From Xanthobacteraceae bacterium (GTDB lineage Bacteria > Pseudomonadota > Alphaproteobacteria > Rhizobiales > Xanthobacteraceae), in assembly GCA_019454205.1 (NCBI GenBank), contig CP075369.1:2930001-2994000 (forward strand): a stretch of 64,000 nt of DNA, read 5' to 3'. A model generated the notes under the pieces. The model saw only the letters and a list, made by a program, of their open reading frames with translations, was not told the DNA's origin and did no database searches. The translations under genes were made by a program, and so were the position numbers. Numbering within the stretch: position 1 is the stretch's first letter; each line of letters begins with the position of its first letter. Positions 27,684 through 34,709 of the stretch are shown one piece after another.

Positions 27684-27944
27684 GTGGACGAAACGCCACC
27701 GCGCCGCTCGGCCGCGCATCGTATCGGACTGGTGCTGGCCGCGCCGATGATCTTTCTCGCAGGCTTCGTGGTCTATCGCTATGCCCGCGGCGAGTTTCCG
27801 GGGCTGGAAACGCGGAGCGACCTTGCGCTGCTGCTCGGCTTCCTTGCGGGGACGGCCGCTTTGTTTTACCTCACGCCGCACGCGGCGGTACGGATGGCCC
27901 GGCACGTCGCGGCGAGTATCGCGCGCATAAAGATCAGGAAGTGA
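27684..27944 (+). CDS. Small two-helix membrane protein, GTG start
   Basis: 86-residue hypothetical protein beginning at GTG 27684, two bases after the preceding stop. Hydrophobic helices near 15-32 and 48-66, basic C-terminus. No family recognised. The frame stays open upstream inside dapB, but the reading there is a shadow. It lies four bases before gpmA, so a dapB-(two small membrane proteins)-gpmA unit is likely. Confidence 0.55.
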   Translation: MDETPPRRSAAHRIGLVLAAPMIFLAGFVVYRYARGEFPGLETRSDLALLLGFLAGTAALFYLTPHAAVRMARHVAASIARIKIRK

Positions 27945-27948
27945 AAAA

Positions 27949-28569
27949 ATGGAACGTCTGCTGGTTCTTGTCCGTCATGGCCAGAGTGAGTGGAACCTGA
28001 AGAACCTTTTCACGGGCTGGCGCGATGTCGACCTCACCGAACAGGGCGTATCCGAAGCCAAGGCCGCCGGGCAGAAGTTGAAGGCGCGTGGCATCCAGTT
28101 CGATGTCGCTTACACCTCCGCGCTGAAGCGCGCGCAGCGCACGCTGGGGCTGGTGCTCGACGAGATGAGCCAGGGCGGCATTACGGTTCACAAGGACAAG
28201 GCGCTGAACGAGCGCGACTACGGCGATCTGAACGGATTGAACAAGGACGACGCCCGCAAGAAATGGGGCGAGGAGCAGGTTCACATCTGGCGGCGCTCCT
28301 ACGACACGCCGCCGCCGGGCGGCGAAAGCCTGAAGGATACGGTCGCGCGCGCGCTTCCCTATTACGTGCAGCACATCCTGCCCGGTGTGCTGCGCGGCGA
28401 GCGCACGCTGGTCGCTGCGCACGGCAATTCGCTGCGTGCGTTAATCATGGTGCTGGAGAATCACACCCCCGAAAGCATCATCAAGCGCGAACTCGCGACC
28501 GGCGTGCCGATCATCTACAGGCTGAACGCCGACGCGACGGTCGCGGAGAAGCTCGATCTCGCGTCCTGA
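27949..28569 (+). CDS. gpmA: 2,3-bisphosphoglycerate-dependent phosphoglycerate mutase
   Basis: Interconverts 3- and 2-phosphoglycerate in glycolysis. 206 residues, the short alphaproteobacterial form: LVLVRHGQSEWN with phospho-His10, the YTSALKRAQRT block, LNERDYGDLNG and the second active-site His in AAHGNSLRAL. ATG 27949 follows AGGAAGTG. It converges with a small membrane protein gene two bases away. Confidence 0.95.
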   Translation: MERLLVLVRHGQSEWNLKNLFTGWRDVDLTEQGVSEAKAAGQKLKARGIQFDVAYTSALKRAQRTLGLVLDEMSQGGITVHKDKALNERDYGDLNGLNKDDARKKWGEEQVHIWRRSYDTPPPGGESLKDTVARALPYYVQHILPGVLRGERTLVAAHGNSLRALIMVLENHTPESIIKRELATGVPIIYRLNADATVAEKLDLAS

Positions 28570-28571
28570 AG

Positions 28572-28751
28572 TCAGCCGAACAGTTTGCGTTGCAGGATCG
28601 GCCCGGTGATTACGCCAAGCGCCGCCCCGGCGCCGATTCCGGCATAGCGCGCGATCGCGGATGTAATATTCAGTCCGCCCAGGATCAGCATGATCGCGAC
28701 AATGAAAAACGCAACGCAAATTGCCATGGAAACAATAGCCTGCCAGCTCAT
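28572..28751 (-). CDS. Small two-helix membrane protein
   Basis: 59-residue hypothetical protein with a hydrophobic helix (about 4-25) and a glycine/alanine-rich second segment, ending GPILQRKLFG. ATG at 28749-28751 is preceded by GGGGG at ribosome-binding distance (28761-28765), which selects this start over the longer open frame. No family is recognised. It lies between convergent gpmA and, on its own strand, downstream of the ada-like gene. Confidence 0.6.
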   Translation of the reverse strand: MSWQAIVSMAICVAFFIVAIMLILGGLNITSAIARYAGIGAGAALGVITGPILQRKLFG

Positions 28752-28807
28752 ACGAATACCCCCAAAGAGGGACAGCATGATGCGGCGTGGGCAGGGGATC
28801 AAGCCGT

Positions 28808-29680
28808 TCAGGTAATCAACCGTGCCTGTTCCCAGCCGAGCATTGCGCGTTTTCGCGTCAATCCCCAGTGATAGCCGGTAAGCGCACCGCTTACGCCAAC
28901 GATGCGGTGACACGGCACCACGAATGAAATCGGGTTTTTCCCGACCGCTGCGCCGACCGCGCGCGCCGCATTGTCCTTGCCGATTTTCTTCGCAACGTCG
29001 CTATAGGTCGCCGCGCGGCCGAGCGGCACTTTCAGGAGCGTCTCCCAGACCCGCACCTCGAAATCGGTGCCGATCAACACCACGCGGAGCGGCGTATCCG
29101 GCTTCCAGCGCTCGGACTGGAAGATGCGCGCGGCGATATCGGCGGTGGCGGCGGAGTCTTCGGCGTAGTCTGCGTTCTTCCAGCGCGCGCGCATGTCTTT
29201 CAGCGCCGCGTTTTCCTTGCCGGGATCGGCGAAGGCGAGGCCACATAGGCCGCGTTTCGTCACCATCACGAGCGCAGTTCCAAAGGGAGATGGATGAAAG
29301 CCATAGCGGATTTCGAGGCCTTCGCCGCCGGTTTTCCATTCGCCGGGCGACATCGCTTCGTGCACGACGAAAAGATCGTGCAGCCGCCCCGGCCCCGACA
29401 GGCCGAGTTCGTAGCTCGTTTCCAGAATGTTCGGCGACTGCGCGAGCAGTTGCTTCGCATTGTCGAGGGTGACGGCCTGCAAGAAGGCCTTCGGTGTCAG
29501 CCCGCACCAGCGGCGGAACAATTCGTTCAGCGTGCGCGGGTCCGTCTTCATGGCTGCCGCAACGGCTTCCACTTCCGGCTGTTCGCGGAACTTTCTGGTC
29601 AGATATTCGATCGCGCGGCGAACCGTTTCGTAATCCTGCCGGTTCGCGGTGTCTGAAATCTTCATGGCTCCGGCAAGCAT
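28808..29680 (-). CDS. Ada-like AraC-HTH / methylated-DNA-cysteine methyltransferase fusion
   Basis: Repairs O6-alkylguanine by transferring the alkyl group to its own cysteine. 290 residues: AraC-type helix-turn-helix (about 15-105, with TDPRTLNELFRRWCGLTPKAFLQ) fused to the ribonuclease-like and DNA-binding methyltransferase domains; active-site Cys in VVPCHRIVG near residue 256. The zinc/phosphotriester cysteine domain of E. coli Ada is absent. GGAGG at 29689-29693 lies eight bases before ATG 29680, and it overlaps the alternative ATG at 29695, so 29680 is preferred. Confidence 0.92.
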   Translation of the reverse strand: MLAGAMKISDTANRQDYETVRRAIEYLTRKFREQPEVEAVAAAMKTDPRTLNELFRRWCGLTPKAFLQAVTLDNAKQLLAQSPNILETSYELGLSGPGRLHDLFVVHEAMSPGEWKTGGEGLEIRYGFHPSPFGTALVMVTKRGLCGLAFADPGKENAALKDMRARWKNADYAEDSAATADIAARIFQSERWKPDTPLRVVLIGTDFEVRVWETLLKVPLGRAATYSDVAKKIGKDNAARAVGAAVGKNPISFVVPCHRIVGVSGALTGYHWGLTRKRAMLGWEQARLIT

Positions 29681-29748
29681 CGCAATATCCTCCATTGGTG
29701 GAGGAGGTAGGCTCGCAGGATAGCGCAAGCCACCCGATTTCGCGGGAT

Positions 29749-30234
29749 TTATCGCTTCGCGGTCGCGAGCGCGGAGGCGAGCGACTTCGCGAGACGCTCT
29801 TTCTGCACCGGTGGCAGGAATGCGCCGATCACGCGCGTAATGCGGCGTTCGGTCAGCGCGATGCGGGTAACGCCCGACAATTCGTCGGAGGTCGTATCGA
29901 GGCGCACCCAGCGCGGGTTCATGGTGTCTTCGCGCTGCTCGCCGCGCGCGGATACCTTGCGCCAGACCAGCCGTACCGGGGTGACCAGGATTTCCTCGAA
30001 CGCCCGCGCCGAGCGGAAGTTCGCGCGGAACGCGAGCCACACCAGAAAAACGTCGAGGCCCAGAAAGCCAAAGATCGGCCACGCGCCCATCAGGAGGAAA
30101 GCAAGGCCGACCACGAAGCTGGCCGCGCCGAGCGTCAGCATCAAAATCGCGAAGCCGCGCGGGCTGAGCGAGCGATGCGGGGATAGCCGCTCGTACAGGA
30201 GCTGTGGCTCCGGAATCGGGTTGCTCGCGTTCAT
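29749..30234 (-). CDS. DUF2244 domain-containing membrane protein
   Basis: 161-residue protein with two adjacent transmembrane helices (about 27-75) and a C-terminal soluble domain matching DUF2244 (LSPHRSLSPRGFAILM, FRANFRSARAFEEI, FLPPVQKERLAKSL). The function is unknown; it is linked to nth in related genomes as I recall. It is divergent from nth with 20 bases between starts, so promoters must overlap the coding ends or be very compact. Confidence 0.88.
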   Translation of the reverse strand: MNASNPIPEPQLLYERLSPHRSLSPRGFAILMLTLGAASFVVGLAFLLMGAWPIFGFLGLDVFLVWLAFRANFRSARAFEEILVTPVRLVWRKVSARGEQREDTMNPRWVRLDTTSDELSGVTRIALTERRITRVIGAFLPPVQKERLAKSLASALATAKR

Positions 30235-30254
30235 CCGGCAATTATAGAGGGGCT

Positions 30255-30962
30255 ATGGGCAAAAAAGCGACCGCCAAAAAACGCACGACCATCCCGGCGA
30301 AGACCAAGAAAGCGGCAACGCCCCGTCGCTGGAACGAGCGGGAAGTCGCCGAGGCGTTCACGCGCTGGGAGAAAGCCAACCCGCATCCGAAGGGCGAACT
30401 GGAATCGGTCAATAATTTTACGCTGCTGGTCGCGGTCGTGCTTTCGGCGCAGGCGACCGACGCCGGCGTGAACAAGGCCACGCGCGCGCTTTTCAAGGTC
30501 GCCGACACGCCGGAGAAGATGGCGGCGCTCGGCGAGGAAAAGCTGCGCGACTACATCAAGACCATCGGTCTCTATAAGGGCAAGGCGAAGAACGTGATCG
30601 CGCTCTCGCGCATGCTGATCGAGCGGCACAACGGCGAAGTGCCGAAGACCCGCGAGGAATTGCAGGCGCTCCCCGGCGCGGGCCGGAAAACCGCGAACGT
30701 GGTGCTCAACATTGCCTTCGGCGAGCCGACCATGGCGGTGGACACGCATGTATTCCGTGTCAGCAACCGCACCGGCCTTGCGCCGGGAAAAAATCCGCTC
30801 GAAGTCGAGCTGGAATTGAACCGCGTGATTCCCGCGCGCTTCATGACGCACGCGCATCACTGGCTGATCCTGCACGGGCGCTACACTTGTCTGGCGCGCA
30901 ATCCAAAATGCCCGGCCTGCATCGTCAACGACCTTTGCCGCTGGCCGGAAAAGACGCTCTAG
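30255..30962 (+). CDS. nth: Endonuclease III
   Basis: DNA glycosylase/AP lyase that removes oxidised pyrimidines. 235 residues from ATG 30255 (GAGGGG upstream). A basic N-terminal tail of about 25 residues precedes the core; helix-hairpin-helix LPGAGRKTANVV with catalytic Lys145, and Asp163 in AVDTHVFRV. The 4Fe-4S cysteines are 212, 219, 222 and 228 (C-x6-C-x2-C-x5-C). Its end overlaps the CysZ-like gene tail by 4 bases. Confidence 0.97.
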   Translation: MGKKATAKKRTTIPAKTKKAATPRRWNEREVAEAFTRWEKANPHPKGELESVNNFTLLVAVVLSAQATDAGVNKATRALFKVADTPEKMAALGEEKLRDYIKTIGLYKGKAKNVIALSRMLIERHNGEVPKTREELQALPGAGRKTANVVLNIAFGEPTMAVDTHVFRVSNRTGLAPGKNPLEVELELNRVIPARFMTHAHHWLILHGRYTCLARNPKCPACIVNDLCRWPEKTL

Positions 30963-31654
30963 ATCCCCGCGCCGCGATACGGCGGCAGGATTTCACGTTT
31001 CGGCATGAAGCGCTTGTGCCGCCGCACCATGAAGGCGGTGGCGAAAACCGGCGTGATCAGGTTGAGCACCGGCACCGCGACGATGGCCGCGATCACGAGG
31101 CCGGAGACGAAGACCGGCACCGCGTTCGCGCGCCGCAAGGCCCGCGCTTCTTCCGGCGTGCGGAAACGCATCGCCGCCATCTCGAAATATTCGCGCGAAA
31201 GCAGATAGGCGTTCGCGACATAGAACACGCCTACGTTCAGCACCGGAATGACAAACCACAAAATCACCGCGGCGATGTTCACGGCGAGCACGACGCCGAA
31301 AAATTTCGCCGACAGAAACAAAGCCTGCGCCAGTGGTAGCGGTTTGCCGGGCGGATCGGCCGGATAGTTCGTGTGTTCCACCTCGCCGGCGACTTCGTCC
31401 GCGAAGATCGCGCCGATCGCGGATGTGACCGGCGCCATCGCGAAGAACGCGACGACCAGCGTAAGCAGGCCGAGCAGGATTTCCGCGATGTAGTCGTAGG
31501 GATGCGCGAGCGGCAACAGGAACCGCAACAGCCACTGCAAGCCTGCGCCCAGCGCGATGAGCAGCAGGATCGCAAGGCCGATCGACTTCAGCAAAACCTT
31601 GCGAAGCGGCGGCGAGAAGACCTGCGCGAACGCGCCAAGGGCATCCGAAATCAT
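30959..31654 (-). CDS. EI24/CysZ-like membrane protein
   Basis: 231 residues with about five hydrophobic helices and the EI24 domain (CysZ family, sulphate permease-like). Features: LLIALGAGLQWLL, the family segment GAIFADEVAGEVEHTNYP, and the C-terminal PVLNLITPVFATAFMVRRHKR. No cys genes are adjacent, so a sulphate role is not supported by context. It is tail-to-tail with nth. Confidence 0.87.
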   Translation of the reverse strand: MISDALGAFAQVFSPPLRKVLLKSIGLAILLLIALGAGLQWLLRFLLPLAHPYDYIAEILLGLLTLVVAFFAMAPVTSAIGAIFADEVAGEVEHTNYPADPPGKPLPLAQALFLSAKFFGVVLAVNIAAVILWFVIPVLNVGVFYVANAYLLSREYFEMAAMRFRTPEEARALRRANAVPVFVSGLVIAAIVAVPVLNLITPVFATAFMVRRHKRFMPKREILPPYRGAGI

Positions 31655-31674
31655 GCCGCGATTCTTACGCGCGA

Positions 31675-32544
31675 TTATGCGCGGAGAGAAGCGGCGATCG
31701 GTGTTTCTGCGGGGACGGGAAGTTCAGGAACCAGCGGCGGGTTGCCGCCTTCCGCTAAAGGGCGGGGCGCAGCATCACGCTCCTCCTCGGGCGGCAGCGG
31801 CCGGTTCGCCCAGCGCAGCTTGCGGTAGTCGAAGCCGAGTTCGATGGTCGGCTTCACGATGCGGAAATAAGGAGAAATGTCGAAGTCGCGCGGCATGTAG
31901 AGCGAGTGATGCCGGATGTGGAGAATCTCGCGGCGCTTTTCCTTGCTGTCGATCAGTTCGATGCGCGGCAGGATCGGATAGCGCACGGCTTCGAACGCCT
32001 GCGCGATCAAGCCGGAGCAGATCACTTTTGTAGGCACGCCGGAACCGAAGGACAGCATGCGGCGGCGGAAACGCTGCGGGATCGGCGCGGGAATCAGGTA
32101 GCGCATCAGGTCGATGATGTTCTTCACGTCGTATTCGATGCCGAGCCGCTTCATCATGTAGCTGACGACCTGTTCGCGGTCGTCGTCGCTGAGGCCAACC
32201 GGGCGGCAGATGCGCGTGTGAAAATCCTTGTACTTCGAGAGCGGCGCGGTGACGACGCCCTGTCCGAGGTTGGCCTCGATCAGCACATGCGGGGTGCCGT
32301 CCATGCCGCGCTTGTTGAAGCGCGGCCCGACATACAGCGCCGCGTGCGACCACGTCGATTGGGTGAGATACTTGATGATGCCGGAGACGCGCGAATTGCC
32401 TTCGACCAGGATGACGTCGCCGGCTTGCAGCACCGCGGCCATCGCGTCCTGATCGCTCGGCGTGTGCATGTCCGCGCCCGGCGAGGGCGATTCGAGGTAT
32501 TTGACGATGCGGCGGCTCAAAAAGCCGAATACCTGGTCGGTCAT
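31675..32544 (-). CDS. YiiX/YebB-like papain-fold cysteine hydrolase
   Basis: 289 residues of the permuted NlpC/P60 (YiiX) group. The predicted catalytic pair is His in WSHAALYVG and Cys in VICSGLIAQAF, preceded by the VILVEGNSRVSGIIKYLTQ block. Such enzymes act on lipids or peptides; the substrate here is unknown. No signal peptide. ATG 32544 is preferred to an in-frame GTG 18 bases upstream because GGGGGA sits at ribosome-binding distance. The C-terminus (last 40 residues) is proline-rich and probably disordered. Confidence 0.83.
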   Translation of the reverse strand: MTDQVFGFLSRRIVKYLESPSPGADMHTPSDQDAMAAVLQAGDVILVEGNSRVSGIIKYLTQSTWSHAALYVGPRFNKRGMDGTPHVLIEANLGQGVVTAPLSKYKDFHTRICRPVGLSDDDREQVVSYMMKRLGIEYDVKNIIDLMRYLIPAPIPQRFRRRMLSFGSGVPTKVICSGLIAQAFEAVRYPILPRIELIDSKEKRREILHIRHHSLYMPRDFDISPYFRIVKPTIELGFDYRKLRWANRPLPPEEERDAAPRPLAEGGNPPLVPELPVPAETPIAASLRA

Positions 32545-32560
32545 GCCGGAGGCGTCCCCC

Positions 32561-32585
32561 ACGCCCGGATTGCCGGGCGTCTTTT
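32561..32585. promoter_or_regulatory. Strong hairpin upstream of the YiiX-like gene
   Basis: ACGCCCGG (32561-32568) pairs with CCGGGCGT (32573-32580), loop ATTG, then CTTTTG on the plus strand. In the minus-strand message it lies just upstream of the ribosome binding site for the hydrolase; on the plus strand it would look like a terminator, but no upstream plus-strand gene needs one. Role uncertain. Confidence 0.4.
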
Positions 32586-32702
32586 GTCCCGGTTTGAGCC
32601 TAGCCTAATCCGGTTTCCGCGCGGTTCACAAAGCCTTGTGCCACCGCCATCGCGGCGCCATTCCGGACCTGTTATGGTATTGCAATCAAGTAATTTTTTA
32701 CC

Positions 32703-34046
32703 ATGCCTGCACATTTCGACCGCCGCACGCTGCTGAAGGCAGCGCTCCTCTCCGCATTGCCCGCCGCGCTGCCGCGCGGCGCGTTCGCGCAAATGCCGCG
32801 CGAAGTGGATGTCATCATTGTCGGCGCGGGTGCGGCCGGGATCGCCGCCGCGCGCAGACTATCGGCGCAAGGCCGCAGCCACGTCATTCTCGAAGCGCTG
32901 CCGCGCATCGGCGGCAGGATTGCCGGAACCATTTCTCCGTTCGGCACGCCTGCCGATCTCGGCGCGCATCGCCTCTATACGCCGCGGCAAAATCCGCTGG
33001 TTGCCTATGCGGAAGCGAACAAGTTCGAACTCTACGCGCCGCTGCTTTCGCGCCGTCTCTATCTCGGCATGCGCGAGGCGCGCGACGCCGAATACGACGA
33101 CTTCACCGCCGCCGTGCGCCGCACCGCGCGCGCCATCGCCGCAGCCGGCGAGGTGGGACAGGATTTGCCCGCGACTTCCGTGCTGCCCGATCTCGGCGAT
33201 TGGCACGGCACGGCTTCCTTTCTGCTTGGTCCGCTGACGAGCGGCGTCGAACTCGACCGCGTCTCCACGGTGGATTTCAGCCGGGCAGCCGAACGCAGCG
33301 AGGAACTCGCCGCCCGCGCGGGCATGGCGGCGCTGATCCTCGCCGTCTCGCGCGGAATCCCGGTTCAGTTGAATACGGCGGTGCGCGCGATTCAGGTCGC
33401 GGCGAAGCGCAACGTCGTGGTCGAGACCGCGCGCGGCGCGGTGCAGGCTCACGCCGTCATCGTCACGGCATCGCCGGGCGTGCTGGCGGCCGGGATGATC
33501 CGTTTCTCGCCGTCGCTGCCGGAACGCATTTCATCGGCGCTATCGCGCATGACCATGGGCGTGCAGAACCGCGTCGCGTTCGAATTGCCGGGCAATCCGC
33601 TGCGCCTGAAAGACGACGAAACGATTCTGTTCCGCGCGCTCGGCCGCCGCACCATGCGTCTCGTCGGGCGGGTCGGCGGAACGGATACCGCCTACGCCGA
33701 TATCGGCGGCGCCTTCGCGCGCGAACTTTCCGGCGCGGGCGAGCGCGAGATGCTCGCCTTCGTGCGCGAGATGCTCACCGCACATTTCGGCGCGGACGTC
33801 GCGAAGCGCGTCGGCTGGTCCGCCATCGCGCGCTGGGACCGGGAAGAATATTTTCGTGGTTCGCACGCCGCCGTGCAGCCGGGATTCGCCGGCGCGCGGC
33901 GCACGCTGTTCGACGCCGCGAACGAGCGCATCTTCTTCGCGGGCGAAGCGATCCACGAAACCCACTACGGCACGGTCGCGGGCGCAATGTTGTCCGGCGA
34001 ACGCGCCGCGCTGGCGGCGTTGCGCGTATTGCCCGCCAAACGATGA
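32703..34046 (+). CDS. Tat-exported flavin-containing amine oxidase
   Basis: 447-residue FAD oxidoreductase of the flavin monoamine oxidase family. A twin-arginine signal FDRRTLLKAALLSALP (Arg7-Arg8) ends near AFAQ at 30, predicting export after folding with FAD. The dinucleotide-binding VIIVGAGAAGIAAARRL follows, then GGRIAGT and the C-terminal FFAGEAIHETHYGTVAGA that closes the FAD site. Substrate is unknown. The stop overlaps the Dph6-like gene (ATGA). Confidence 0.9.
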   Translation: MPAHFDRRTLLKAALLSALPAALPRGAFAQMPREVDVIIVGAGAAGIAAARRLSAQGRSHVILEALPRIGGRIAGTISPFGTPADLGAHRLYTPRQNPLVAYAEANKFELYAPLLSRRLYLGMREARDAEYDDFTAAVRRTARAIAAAGEVGQDLPATSVLPDLGDWHGTASFLLGPLTSGVELDRVSTVDFSRAAERSEELAARAGMAALILAVSRGIPVQLNTAVRAIQVAAKRNVVVETARGAVQAHAVIVTASPGVLAAGMIRFSPSLPERISSALSRMTMGVQNRVAFELPGNPLRLKDDETILFRALGRRTMRLVGRVGGTDTAYADIGGAFARELSGAGEREMLAFVREMLTAHFGADVAKRVGWSAIARWDREEYFRGSHAAVQPGFAGARRTLFDAANERIFFAGEAIHETHYGTVAGAMLSGERAALAALRVLPAKR

Positions 34047-34709
34047 GCAAACCGAAAGCGCTGATTTCCTGGTCGAGCGGCAAGGATTCGGCATGGGCGC
34101 TGCATCGGGGGCGGCTTGCGGGCGAATACGAGATCGCCGGCGCGCTGACGACCATTACGGAGAACTTCGACCGCGTTTCGATGCACGGCGTGCGGCGTGA
34201 AGTGCTGGACGCGCAATTGCAGGCAGCGGGCCTGCCGCTTTTTCCGGTAACGATTCCGTCTCCCTGTCCGAACGAAATCTACGAAGCGCGCATGGGCGAA
34301 ATGGTGCGCGGCCTGCGGGCGCGCGGCATTTCGAAAATCATCTTCGGCGACCTGTTTCTGGAAGACATCCGCGCCTATCGCGAAGAAAAACTGCGCGGCA
34401 CTGGAATCGAGGGTGTGTTCCCGCTCTGGAAAATCCCGACCGGCCAACTCGCGCGCGAGATGATCGCGGGCGGGCTAAAGGCGCGCGTCGTCTGTATCGA
34501 TCCGAAGAAGATGCCGCGCGAGCTTGCGGGCGGAATTCGGCGAAGCGTTGCTTGAGGCGTTACCCCCGGGCATCGATCCTTGCGCAGAGAACGGCGAGTT
34601 TCACACCTGCGTCACGGGCGGGCCGATGTTCTCGGAAAATCTGGAAGTGAAGATGGGCGAAGTCGTCGAGCGCGGCGGCTTCGTGTTCGCGGATTTAATG
34701 CTCGCTTAG
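34043..34709 (+). pseudogene. Dph6-like ATP-pyrophosphatase (diphthine-ammonia ligase family), frameshifted
   Basis: The N-terminal part shows the PP-loop LISWSSGKDSAWAL, the TTITENFDRVSMHGVRRE block and KIIFGDLFLEDIRAYRE of the Dph6/adenine-nucleotide-hydrolase-like family. In the first frame it ends at 34555 after a garbled tail. The conserved family C-terminus PPGIDPCAENGEFHTCVTGGP continues in the +1 frame (from about 34533) and ends at 34709. One extra base, or two missing, near 34529-34533 explains this. Natural pseudogenisation and a sequencing error are equally possible. Bacteria lack diphthamide, so the substrate is unknown even if intact. Confidence 0.8.

Noticed and set aside
29681..30241. 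Upstream extension of the Ada-like frame
   Set aside because: Overlaps DUF2244 in another frame of the same strand; GGAGG before 29680 marks the start.
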